Both the position numbers and the translations under genes were made by a program. From a virus: a DNA stretch of 41,416 bases. Below the pieces are notes generated by a model. The model was not told the DNA's origin and did not search any database. It worked only from the letters and a program-made list of their open reading frames with translations. Position 1 is the stretch's first letter, and each line of letters starts with the position of its first letter. This document shows positions 32,476 to 39,051 of the stretch, piece by piece. The stretch covers positions 1 through 41,416 of the IMG/VR virus record IMGVR_UViG_3300021962_000227. One strand, given 5' to 3'.

Positions 32476-32904
32476 CTATTTATTATAATTCATATTAGCA
32501 GAAGCTTTACGATCATTAAGATAGCTAGCTTTGTTAGCTCTCCTAAAGTCTTGATCTGCTATTTGTTTTTCTGTTTCTCTAATAAAGTTTTTCGCGTCTT
32601 TTGTATTTTTTTTAACGCTAGCTACCGTTTTACCGCCTTGTAATCTATGAATATAATCTCCTGCTATAACGTTTTTAATGTTTGAAGCTTTTCCCTTAAA
32701 TCCAGCTTCTGGATCATACGTGGTTTGGAATTCTTTTGCTTTTTCCACAGGATTAGCATTTAATTCTTTATGTATCTTTTCAGATGCTTTAGTTACAATT
32801 TCGGGTTTTTCTTCTCCTCCGCCGTCCATTTGTTTAAAAGCACTTGGTAAACCATTTCCTGTTTTTGGACTATTACCTCTTCCTGGTTTTTGAATATAAG
32901 CCAT
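32476..32904 (-). CDS. Hypothetical basic phage protein
   Basis: This 142-residue Lys-rich protein has a Gly/Pro-rich disordered start (AYIQKPGRGNSPKTGNGLPS), followed by helical segments with many Lys, Ala and Asn. It has no membrane segment and no recognised motif. The composition suggests a minor virion protein or a nucleic-acid-associated protein. It sits three bases upstream of the spike-base gene and five bases downstream of the exported protein gene. Confidence 0.65.
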   Translation of the reverse strand: MAYIQKPGRGNSPKTGNGLPSAFKQMDGGGEEKPEIVTKASEKIHKELNANPVEKAKEFQTTYDPEAGFKGKASNIKNVIAGDYIHRLQGGKTVASVKKNTKDAKNFIRETEKQIADQDFRRANKASYLNDRKASANMNYNK

Positions 32905-32909
32905 GTTTT

Positions 32910-33272
32910 TTATTGTTTAATTGTTTTTTCGTAATATGATTCATATGTTCCAAGAATATTTGTTGTGGAACATTTTAACATTTTTGTATATTTATCAATT
33001 GAATATACTGATACAGAATACCATTTTGTTGATTCACAAAGTGTTTCAACAGTTAGTTCTTCTCCTGAATTTTTAATAGACAAAACGCTTAATACTTCCC
33101 CATCTCTGGTATCATATTTTTCTGTTTGAATATTATTGTTTTTATCTAACCAAAAAGATACATTTACATAAGTATTACTTGTTGGCTTCCAAAATCCTTC
33201 AAAGTCTGAAACTTTTGTTTGTCCAAATGAAAATGAAACTGTAAGCAGTAAAATTAAAATAAGTTTTTTCAT
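32910..33272 (-). CDS. Exported small protein with Sec signal peptide
   Basis: This 120-residue protein begins with a textbook signal peptide, MKKLILILLLTVSFSFG, predicted to be cut before Gln18, as is common in Flavobacteriia. The mature part (about 100 residues) is strand-rich and starts DFEGFWKP, which recalls lipocalin-like or other small beta-barrel proteins. There is no lipobox Cys, so it should be periplasmic or secreted. Two Cys may form a disulfide. It is unusual within a late virion module; superinfection exclusion or an envelope role are guesses. A perfect AT inverted repeat lies just upstream. Confidence 0.65.
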   Translation of the reverse strand: MKKLILILLLTVSFSFGQTKVSDFEGFWKPTSNTYVNVSFWLDKNNNIQTEKYDTRDGEVLSVLSIKNSGEELTVETLCESTKWYSVSVYSIDKYTKMLKCSTTNILGTYESYYEKTIKQ

Positions 33273-33274
33273 AG

Positions 33275-33304
33275 TAATAATATTAGATTTATATAATATT
33301 ATTA
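33275..33304. repeat. Perfect AT-only inverted repeat in the leader of the exported-protein gene
   Basis: TAATAATATTA (33275-33285) and TAATATTATTA (33294-33304) are exact reverse complements separated by 8 bases. The repeat lies in the 42-base gap in front of the exported protein. It could be an operator, a weak hairpin or a promoter element. In such AT-rich DNA chance occurrence is possible. Confidence 0.4.
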
Positions 33305-33314
33305 TTACGCGAGT

Positions 33315-33629
33315 TTACTGTTTTTTATAAGCTTCTGCTTCCCAAGGTAGTTTTTTCGAGCCTTCTTTCATTTTAGAACGAGAATATTTTTTACCTTTCC
33401 ATATCACATGAGTATCCGTATAGTCCAAATCACCTCGTTTCATTTGATCTATATGGACTTTCTCATGCTCTATAGTTTTATTTTTTGCTAACTCCAATGG
33501 AGAAACATTTTTATTTACAAGAATAGTTCCGTTATTCTGAGCCATCCCCAAAATATTGTCATCCATGTCTACACTATATACTGGTGTGTGATCCGTGTTG
33601 TACGGAGCTCCTTTCATTATGAATGCCAT
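33315..33629 (-). CDS. Small HExxH metallopeptidase-like protein
   Basis: This 104-residue protein carries HEKVH (His55-Glu56-His59) within TIEHEKVHIDQMKRGDLDY. It also has a conserved-looking C-terminal WEAEAY (Glu97, Glu99), one of which could be the third zinc ligand in gluzincin fashion. It has no signal peptide. The N-terminal 45 residues form strand pairs. It is far smaller than normal peptidases, so it would be a minimal catalytic core or a non-catalytic zinc protein. Its first 56 bases overlap the end of the upstream gene. Possible roles in virion maturation or host-protein cleavage are inferences. Confidence 0.6.
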   Translation of the reverse strand: MAFIMKGAPYNTDHTPVYSVDMDDNILGMAQNNGTILVNKNVSPLELAKNKTIEHEKVHIDQMKRGDLDYTDTHVIWKGKKYSRSKMKEGSKKLPWEAEAYKKQ

Positions 33630-33798
33630 CTCTATAGAACATTTTATTTATTAACAAATTGGGGTCATTTAATGCTTCTTGACGCTCTGAACATCCACAG
33701 GGAACGCCCGTAACATCAGATATTTTATCAACTACTTTGTCGATACCCGTAAAAGAAGTTATATTCTTTATAGTGTCGCCTAAGCCAGTCGGTTTCAT
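33574..33798 (-). CDS. Small cysteine-containing protein, unknown
   Basis: This 74-residue protein starts with a helical segment, GLGDTIKNITSFTGIDKVVD, followed by VPCGCSERQEALNDPNLL. The CGC plus SERQ arrangement is a recognisable feature of many small phage proteins of unknown function. There are too few Cys for a zinc finger alone. It overlaps the metallopeptidase-like gene by 56 bases in a different frame. Confidence 0.6.
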   Translation of the reverse strand: MKPTGLGDTIKNITSFTGIDKVVDKISDVTGVPCGCSERQEALNDPNLLINKMFYRDGIHNERSSVQHGSHTSI

Positions 33799-33799
33799 A

Positions 33800-34084
33800 T
33801 TAGCATTTTTTCATTTTAACAGCTGAAGCTTTCTTGTTTTTCATAGCCGCCTGTGCGTTTTCAGCATAATGTTTTCTAGCACCTGGTTTTAACTTTTGAT
33901 TGCTAGCTTCTTTAATATCATAAGCGGTTTTTTTAGATACGCTCATCTTCATTGGAGAACGTTTTACTTTTCCGTATTCTTTCATTTGCTCAGTCTTTGG
34001 TTCTTTTTTTTCGTGTTTAGCCATAGCTGCTTTAGACGCATATTTTTCGCCTGTTTTTTTCTCTACAATTTTTTTAGTTGCCAT
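33800..34084 (-). CDS. Small, strongly basic protein
   Basis: This 94-residue protein has about one third Lys/Arg, few hydrophobic residues and a C-terminus of VKMKKC. It is probably disordered or helical when bound to nucleic acid. It may be a DNA-condensing or internal head protein, but nothing specific identifies it. It is the first gene after the hairpin at 34102-34131 and ends one base before the next gene begins. Confidence 0.65.
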   Translation of the reverse strand: MATKKIVEKKTGEKYASKAAMAKHEKKEPKTEQMKEYGKVKRSPMKMSVSKKTAYDIKEASNQKLKPGARKHYAENAQAAMKNKKASAVKMKKC

Positions 34085-34101
34085 ATTTATGGTATTATTA
34101 A

Positions 34102-34131
34102 ATTCCCTATAAATGTAAATCTATAGGGAAT
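34102..34131. terminator. Perfect 10-bp hairpin between the 93-aa and 94-aa genes
   Basis: ATTCCCTATA (34102-34111) pairs exactly with TATAGGGAAT (34122-34131) around a 10-base loop. It lies 12 bases after the stop of the 93-aa gene on the minus strand. The downstream tract (TTAATAATA) is AT-rich rather than pure T, so it may end or protect the 93-aa message only partly. Confidence 0.55.
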
Positions 34132-34143
34132 CTAAATTAATAA

Positions 34144-34425
34144 TTAGGATGCTACCGGCGCTGCTACTGATACTCCCGCTGGAATTTCAACAGTAATTAC
34201 TGTAGGCCCTGCAGGATTTAAAATAGCCTTGTTAACGTTGTTTACTAATTGGGCTACAAGAGCAGCCGTAGGAGCGCCCCCTACCGTAAAAGTATAAGTT
34301 TTTCCCCCTGCGTAGATTGCAAAAGTTGAAGCGTTTAAGTAAACCACTCCTAAAATATTTGCTACATTAAAAAGAAATGGAGCTGAAGTGCTTAATGAAT
34401 TAGGGATTGAGATAAATTTTACCAT
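34144..34425 (-). CDS. Small hydrophobic/Ala-rich virion-like protein, unknown
   Basis: This 93-residue protein is low in charge and rich in Ala, Val, Thr and Asn, with strand segments FAIYAGGKTYTFTVGGAP and PTVITVEIPAGVSVAAPVAS and a helix AALVAQLVNNVNKAIL. The composition resembles that of the capsid protein. It has its own leader with A-rich repeats (on the mRNA) and a hairpin right after it, suggesting separate, possibly high expression. It may be a capsid decoration or other minor structural protein; this is inference. Confidence 0.65.
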   Translation of the reverse strand: MVKFISIPNSLSTSAPFLFNVANILGVVYLNASTFAIYAGGKTYTFTVGGAPTAALVAQLVNNVNKAILNPAGPTVITVEIPAGVSVAAPVAS

Positions 34426-34472
34426 CGTGTTTAGTTTTAGTTTTAGTTGTTTATTGTTTTTGTTTTTGTTAT

Positions 34473-34877
34473 TTATATTCCTCTTCTAGAGTATTTTTTA
34501 TATGACTGATTAAAAGCATCAGAGGTTTCCATAGCATCAAAGTCATCAGCTATATTTTGTAAGCGAGTTTCTTGATCTTTGCTTTTTTGTTCTTTATCTT
34601 TTTTATCAGCTGCACTTGTTATTTTTTTAAAGTCTTCTAAGCCTTTATCAGTATTCTTCTCAACTTTTGCATCTTCTTTCTTGCTTCTTGAAGATAAAGC
34701 CGCGCCTACAGTTGTGCCTATACTCTTAACGGCTGCATTTGCCGCGTCAAGGTTATATAAAGCGTCAGGATTAAACCCGCCTCTAGCATAGGCTCCGTCT
34801 TCGTCACCTTGAGGAACGATACTCCTTTGTAAATGGAAAGGAGAACTAGTGTTGTTTTTAATTAATTTTAATGACAT
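34473..34877 (-). CDS. Small hydrophilic phage protein, unknown
   Basis: The ATG at 34877 (MSLKLIKNNTSSPFHLQRS) is chosen, giving 134 residues. A longer frame to 34940 would overlap the upstream gene by about 60 bases, while the chosen start lies four bases after that gene's stop. The middle is Ala/Lys-rich and helical (DAANAAVKSIGTTVGAALSS, then a KKDKEQKSKDQ charged run). It has no membrane segment or catalytic motif and is a probable minor structural component. Confidence 0.6.
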   Translation of the reverse strand: MSLKLIKNNTSSPFHLQRSIVPQGDEDGAYARGGFNPDALYNLDAANAAVKSIGTTVGAALSSRSKKEDAKVEKNTDKGLEDFKKITSAADKKDKEQKSKDQETRLQNIADDFDAMETSDAFNQSYKKYSRRGI

Positions 34878-34881
34878 AATA

Positions 34882-35100
34882 CTAAAATCTACCTTTAGCT
34901 TTTTGTGTAATAGGACCAGGAGTGTATGTTGGTTGATCAAATCTTAACTTGATTCCATTCTTTCCAGAGCTCGAACCTTTACCCTTCGGATAACCTGTTG
35001 TGTCAAATGGACCGTCCCAAAGAGCATTTGCTCCAACTCCTGACATTTTAGCCTCTTTATCAAAAGAAGTTACTGGGTGTAATTTTGCGTTTATATTCAT
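34882..35100 (-). CDS. Small Gly/Lys-rich protein, unknown
   Basis: This 72-residue protein is mostly disordered by composition, with KGKGSSSGKNGIKLRFDQ in the middle and a basic end (ITQKAKGRF). It has no recognisable motif. It is closely spaced with the genes on both sides (gap of two bases upstream and four downstream), so it is a member of the small-gene operon. Confidence 0.6.
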   Translation of the reverse strand: MNINAKLHPVTSFDKEAKMSGVGANALWDGPFDTTGYPKGKGSSSGKNGIKLRFDQPTYTPGPITQKAKGRF

Positions 35101-35102
35101 AA

Positions 35103-35486
35103 TTATTGGTTTGAAAGATCATAAAATGGTGTAATCGGTTGCTGCACGCCAGCTGGAGGCGGTACAGGCATTCCTGTACTTGCTTGTAATGCATTAAGAG
35201 TTGGTTGATTAGACATATCTGTCGGATTAACGCCCGGCATATATCCTTGACTTGTCATTCTGCCATCCGCAGCAGATTGCATTAAAGGACTACCCATCAC
35301 ATTTCTAGTATAAGTTCCGGGTACAGCTTGCCCAAACATAGCGTTTATTGTTCCTTGATTTGATAATGCTTTTGGGCTAATCGGTGTTTGTTGTCCAGGC
35401 ATAATTGAAGGCTGTGGGATTGGCGTAATTTGACCAGCCATTCCAGGAACCTCCGAATTTGTTGGAATTGAATTATAGTTCATCAT
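35103..35486 (-). CDS. Pro/Gln/Met-rich disordered protein
   Basis: This 127-residue protein is rich in Pro, Gln, Met, Gly and Ser and low in charge. It has a repeated SNQxTxNA-type unit (SNQGTINAMFGQ near 42-53, SNQPTLNALQAS near 92-103) and ends in YDLSNQ. It is likely disordered and may act as a linker or assembly protein. It begins 14 bases inside the end of the 153-aa gene. Confidence 0.6.
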   Translation of the reverse strand: MMNYNSIPTNSEVPGMAGQITPIPQPSIMPGQQTPISPKALSNQGTINAMFGQAVPGTYTRNVMGSPLMQSAADGRMTSQGYMPGVNPTDMSNQPTLNALQASTGMPVPPPAGVQQPITPFYDLSNQ

Positions 35487-35934
35487 AGTTATTTCTTGTT
35501 TTATCGTTATTTACATGCTCTATCGCTGTGATCATAACATTATCCATATAGGTTTTACCTTTCATAATAACGTTACGGTGCTCACTAGTTGGCAAATCAT
35601 CTTTACCCAGCATTATACGGTACATTTTACTTATTAGTTGTTTACACTTAAATGAAACTTTATATATATTGTATCTTTGGGTTGTATGGTTTCTATTCCT
35701 CCACACTACTATCCACCCTTCTTTTAATAAATTGTTCCAGCGTTTATTGTCCCAACTATACGCGTATGTACCTATTTTATAATCCTGTTTTGTAAAAAAA
35801 TCCATGCAATCAAAGTAGATCAATAACTCTAAGTCTGCATCTGTTAAATTGTTATTTCTACAGGCCCAACGTCTTATTATCCTGTAATGTTTTAATAACC
35901 CAATTTCTTTTATGTCTTTAGGCTCTAATCTCAT
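35473..35934 (-). CDS. Winged-helix (MarR-like) DNA-binding protein candidate
   Basis: This 153-residue protein is helical through about residue 60 (LKHYRIIRRWACRNNNLTDA, then DLELLIYFDCMDFFTKQDY). A recognition-helix and wing-like part follows: SWDNKRWNNLLKEGWIVVWR, then a strand turn RNHTTQRYNIYKVSF. This helix-turn-helix-wing arrangement resembles MarR-type domains. It may be a late regulator, or it could serve as a small terminase subunit because it binds DNA. It is coupled by TAATG to the end of groES upstream. Confidence 0.6.
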   Translation of the reverse strand: MRLEPKDIKEIGLLKHYRIIRRWACRNNNLTDADLELLIYFDCMDFFTKQDYKIGTYAYSWDNKRWNNLLKEGWIVVWRNRNHTTQRYNIYKVSFKCKQLISKMYRIMLGKDDLPTSEHRNVIMKGKTYMDNVMITAIEHVNNDKTRNNYDEL

Positions 35935-36194
35935 TATAATACAACAACTACGTCTCCTAGTCTAATTACCTGATAAGTTTCTTTATCTACTTCTATTTTA
36001 TGACCAGCGTGTCTGTCATAGAATATTTCATCATTTTCTTTAACACCAACAACCTCATCGCCGATTTTAAGAACCTTAGCTCTAATATATCTAATGTCTT
36101 CTCTTTGGCTCTCAGCGAGCATTAACCCGCCTTTAGTTTTTGTGGTGCCTTCTTTTATTTTTTCTATTATCAAACATTTTCCAATCGCTCTCAT
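35934..36194 (-). CDS. groES: Co-chaperonin GroES (Cpn10)
   Basis: This 86-residue protein is a single Cpn10 fold and forms the lid on GroEL. It shows the mobile loop with GGLML (22-26, in place of GGIVL), then VLKIGDEVVGVKENDEIFYD for the central strands and the closing QVIRLGDVVVVL. It is about ten residues shorter than E. coli GroES (97), with a shortened roof hairpin. It lies after groEL, the reverse of the usual groES-groEL order, and is linked to it by a TAATG overlap. Confidence 0.88.
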   Translation of the reverse strand: MRAIGKCLIIEKIKEGTTKTKGGLMLAESQREDIRYIRAKVLKIGDEVVGVKENDEIFYDRHAGHKIEVDKETYQVIRLGDVVVVL

Positions 36195-37738
36195 TATGCT
36201 CTTAAGTTATTAATTACACAATCAGTTGATAATATAGTGGTCGCTACAGATACTGCATTTCTTAATGCGCTTTTTGTAACTAATAATGGATCAATAATAC
36301 CAGCTTCAACCATATTTACGGTTTCACCAGTTATTACATTTAATCCGTAACCTTTTTTAGATATGGATTCTAAAGGGGCGTGCTCTATACCGGCGTTGTC
36401 TAAAATTAATTTAAACGGTGCTCTAATAGCGTCTAGTAATATCACTTGTTCCTCCCCAAAAGCTTCTATATTGTGAGAAGCGTTTAATAATGCAATACCC
36501 CCTCCAGAAACAATACCTTCTTTAATAGCAGCTTTCGTCGCACAAATTGCATCTTCTATTCTGTCTGCTTTTTCTTTTAATTCTATTTCTGAATTAGCAC
36601 CAACTTTTACTATTGCTATTTTAGCTGTTAGTCTTGCTAATCTTTTTTCTAATTTAATAACTGTTCCGGCCGGATTGTTTTCTAATAATGATTTTTTAAT
36701 ATTATCTACAATTCCCATAACCTCTTCAGATGGCTCACCTACGTGTATTACCGTTTCTTCGTGGTTAGTTATACTTTTTACACAAGTACCCAACATTTCA
36801 GGTTGGATTAAATCTAAGTCATCACCTAGATCTTCGTTTATTAAAGTTGCTCCAGTTAATAAAGCCAAATCATCAAAAATTTCTTTTCTATTAATACCAA
36901 AAGTAGGTGCATTAATAACATTTATTTTTAAATTACCTTTTGACTTGTTCATCGCTAATGTTGCTAATGGAATTTGTTCCATATCCGCAACAATTAATAA
37001 TGATTTATTGTTTTTTATAATATATTCTAGCACTGATTGAACTTGCCTAATGTTTTCTATTGGTGTTTCTACTAATAGTACTAAAGGGTTATCAAGTTCT
37101 GCTGTTTTGTTTTTATGGTTTGTTATAAAATGAGAATTTGTTAAGCCCATATTACATTGTACCCCTTCAACAATTTGTAAGTTAGATTCCGCATCTGCTG
37201 ACGTTTCCATCATAACAACACCGGTATTCCCGACTGATCTAAAAGCATCTCCCACTAATTTACCTAGTACAGGATCATTGTTTGTAGATATAGTTGCAAC
37301 TTGGTCAATCATGTCGCCTTCCACTTCTATTTTGTTTTCCTCAAGGTATTCAACGACCTTGTTACACATGATCTCGATACCTTCTTTTACTTTTCTAGAA
37401 TGCGGGTCTTTTGATTTGTATGCCTCACTTAATATAGAATGAGCCAATACAGTAGCAGTAGTAGTTCCGTCGCCAGCTTCTCTAACGGTTTTTCTAGCAG
37501 CTTCTTTTAATAATGTAGCACCCATATTTTCAATAGGATCCAACAAAATAATTGAATCAGCAACTGATACACCGTCTTTTGTAATTACTGGTTTTCCACT
37601 AGAGTCCTCTAATAAAACACATTTACCACTTGCTCCAAGAGTAGAACTAACAGCTCGTGTTAATTTTTCTATTCCTGCAAATACTTTTTCACTAGCTTCT
37701 TTACCAAAGCTTAGGTTTTTAACGATTGCGTCTGACAT
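36194..37738 (-). CDS. groEL: Phage-encoded chaperonin GroEL (Cpn60)
   Basis: This 514-residue protein forms the folding chamber. ATP site: TKDGVSVAD (Asp55), GDGTTTATVLA (Asp90, E. coli D87) and the catalytic Asp396 in RIEDAICATKAAIKEGIV (E. coli D398), followed by SGGGIALL. The apical domain is present (residues about 190-370, with LLIVADMEQIPLATLAMN and NAPTFGINRKEIFDDLALLT). The C-terminus stops at NLRA, so the flexible GGM tail is absent. All three domains are intact, and it should be active. Distance from bacterial GroEL looks large. It precedes groES in one unit and probably folds phage capsid or tail proteins. Confidence 0.93.
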   Translation of the reverse strand: MSDAIVKNLSFGKEASEKVFAGIEKLTRAVSSTLGASGKCVLLEDSSGKPVITKDGVSVADSIILLDPIENMGATLLKEAARKTVREAGDGTTTATVLAHSILSEAYKSKDPHSRKVKEGIEIMCNKVVEYLEENKIEVEGDMIDQVATISTNNDPVLGKLVGDAFRSVGNTGVVMMETSADAESNLQIVEGVQCNMGLTNSHFITNHKNKTAELDNPLVLLVETPIENIRQVQSVLEYIIKNNKSLLIVADMEQIPLATLAMNKSKGNLKINVINAPTFGINRKEIFDDLALLTGATLINEDLGDDLDLIQPEMLGTCVKSITNHEETVIHVGEPSEEVMGIVDNIKKSLLENNPAGTVIKLEKRLARLTAKIAIVKVGANSEIELKEKADRIEDAICATKAAIKEGIVSGGGIALLNASHNIEAFGEEQVILLDAIRAPFKLILDNAGIEHAPLESISKKGYGLNVITGETVNMVEAGIIDPLLVTKSALRNAVSVATTILSTDCVINNLRA

Positions 37739-37796
37739 AATTTAATTTGATTATATTTGATTATATATTGTATATATTACTTATTTTTAGGTGTTT

Positions 37797-37931
37797 TTAC
37801 CTACCTTGCCCTCTATATGCTTTTTTGTAAAGCTTAGACAATTTTGAAGTTGATGTTTTTGTTTTTGCATGCACGCCAGGTCTTGAAATGTTTTTTACAG
37901 CAAGCTTAGTATCCGCCGTTTGTTTCGCCAT
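37797..37931 (-). CDS. Very small basic protein, unknown
   Basis: This 44-residue protein has its start at the ATG at 37931 (MAKQTADTKLAVKN). It is Lys/Thr/Ser-rich with the tail SKLSKLYKKAYRGQGR. A longer frame upstream to 37979 exists but overlaps the spanin gene more deeply and has no better start. Its first 37 bases lie inside the end of the spanin-like gene. It is probably nucleic-acid- or virion-associated; no motif is decisive. Confidence 0.55.
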   Translation of the reverse strand: MAKQTADTKLAVKNISRPGVHAKTKTSTSKLSKLYKKAYRGQGR

Positions 37932-38383
37932 AATAAATATAATATTAAAATTAATAATAATAACCAAAGCAACCACCAATAGTTTGTTTTTTTATCTATT
38001 TTTTTTGCTTTAGTTACAGTGTTTTCTTTTACAGATGTCCTAGACGCGCCTACGGAGTCCGTATGCTTAATATTAGACTCTGTTTTGTTATTTCTATATG
38101 TAGTATTAACCTTATTTTTTTTTATCTTTAAAACTACGTTTTTGTATATCTTCCCATCTACAACCATTTCTTTTGTAGAATTCAAAGGTTCAATACAAAT
38201 CTCATCGGTATTAACTTCTGTAATTATATTTGTTGAATCAGTCTTTTGTTTTATTTCTACTTTTTCAACTATAGCTTTAGTTTCAACTATACTATCCTTT
38301 TTTACTTCTGTTTTACTTATATCAACTTTACGAGCTCCGCAAGATGTAAATATTACTAATAATAATATTATAAGTTTCTTCAT
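37895..38383 (-). CDS. u-spanin-like lipoprotein with C-terminal transmembrane segment
   Basis: This 162-residue protein uses the ATG at 38383, which overlaps the endolysin stop (TAATG). The N-terminus [16 protein letters not shown] is a lipoprotein signal peptide with a lipobox ending FTSC (Cys15). The middle is a charged, Lys/Thr/Val-rich linker of about 115 residues. Near the C-terminus there is one hydrophobic segment, YWWLLWLLLLILILYLL (135-151), followed by basic WRNKRR. Outer-membrane lipid anchor plus inner-membrane segment in one chain is the unimolecular spanin (u-spanin) design, which fuses the two membranes in the last step of lysis. It is adjacent to endolysin and holin candidates. 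The function is inferred from architecture. Confidence 0.75.
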   Translation of the reverse strand: MKKLIILLLVIFTSCGARKVDISKTEVKKDSIVETKAIVEKVEIKQKTDSTNIITEVNTDEICIEPLNSTKEMVVDGKIYKNVVLKIKKNKVNTTYRNNKTESNIKHTDSVGASRTSVKENTVTKAKKIDKKTNYWWLLWLLLLILILYLLWRNKRRILSLL

Positions 38384-38847
38384 TATTCTTTTATTTGAAA
38401 GTGCATCCAATCGTAATTTTTTTCTCGTCCTAACGATATAAACCCATGTTTATAAAATATATCAATCATTGGTTTGTATTCAGGCCTTGCAAATCTTGCA
38501 GTCTTCGATGTTTCTCTTAATTTGTTCCTTGATGGATCTAAGTCTATAGCTATTCCCCAAGAATGAGTTGACCATTCAGTTCCGCCTCTCATTTTTCTAA
38601 AATTAAAACAACCGCCAAATAGATCAATGCCCAATTCTTTTAATTTAGCCATGCCATAGTGTGACAATAGATCATTAAATACTGCTACAAATTTGTCAGC
38701 AACTAATCTATGACATACCATTGTAGAAACCGTATGAGCAGGATCCCAAGCAATTCGCATAGGATATGGTAAGGTTATTCTAGTTAAATAACCTTCTCCA
38801 GTCTCGTTAGGCATTCCGTACTTTTTAATTATATTAGATGTAGTCAT
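38383..38847 (-). CDS. Endolysin, M15-type (VanY-like) peptidase
   Basis: This 154-residue protein digests peptidoglycan cross-bridges. It has the zinc-ligand motif [12 protein letters not shown] (H95, D102) and a third ligand H149 in DWMHFQ, with D146 three residues before it in the place of the catalytic acid. The size is that of a single catalytic domain with no cell-wall-binding part and no signal peptide, so it depends on a holin for release. Holin candidates lie immediately upstream and the spanin-like gene overlaps its stop codon. Confidence 0.9.
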   Translation of the reverse strand: MTTSNIIKKYGMPNETGEGYLTRITLPYPMRIAWDPAHTVSTMVCHRLVADKFVAVFNDLLSHYGMAKLKELGIDLFGGCFNFRKMRGGTEWSTHSWGIAIDLDPSRNKLRETSKTARFARPEYKPMIDIFYKHGFISLGREKNYDWMHFQIKE

Positions 38848-38849
38848 AT

Positions 38850-39050
38850 TTATTTTTTAAATTTGTGATGCACACGCATAGCTAGGTAACGCCCTAAATA
38901 CCCAAAGGCACCCCCTATTATACCAAATATGATCACTTTAAGTAGTTCCTCCATTGTGTTTATTGTAGTTGCGTGTTCTGCTAAATATCCGCTTACGGAT
39001 AGACCTGCTCCAAAAAATATAGATAAAAAAGGATAGTTGTGGTGTTCCAT
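38850..39050 (-). CDS. Holin candidate, two transmembrane segments
   Basis: This 66-residue protein has two hydrophobic segments ([18 protein letters not shown], about 8-25; [18 protein letters not shown], about 36-53) and a basic C-terminus (RVHHKFKK). Small size, two membrane passes, a charged tail and a position immediately before the endolysin are typical of class II holins. It has no other motif. Confidence 0.75.
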   Translation of the reverse strand: MEHHNYPFLSIFFGAGLSVSGYLAEHATTINTMEELLKVIIFGIIGGAFGYLGRYLAMRVHHKFKK

Positions 39051-39051
39051 G

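Noticed and set aside
32476-34877. Shared N-terminal motif (SAF, SPF, APY) in neighbouring small proteins
   Set aside because: The shared pattern is only three residues and could be chance; it does not support a gene family.
37788-37803. Small inverted repeat TAGGT/ACCTA after the 44-aa gene
   Set aside because: The stem is only five base pairs, overlaps a stop codon and lacks a T-tract, so chance in AT-rich DNA is likely.
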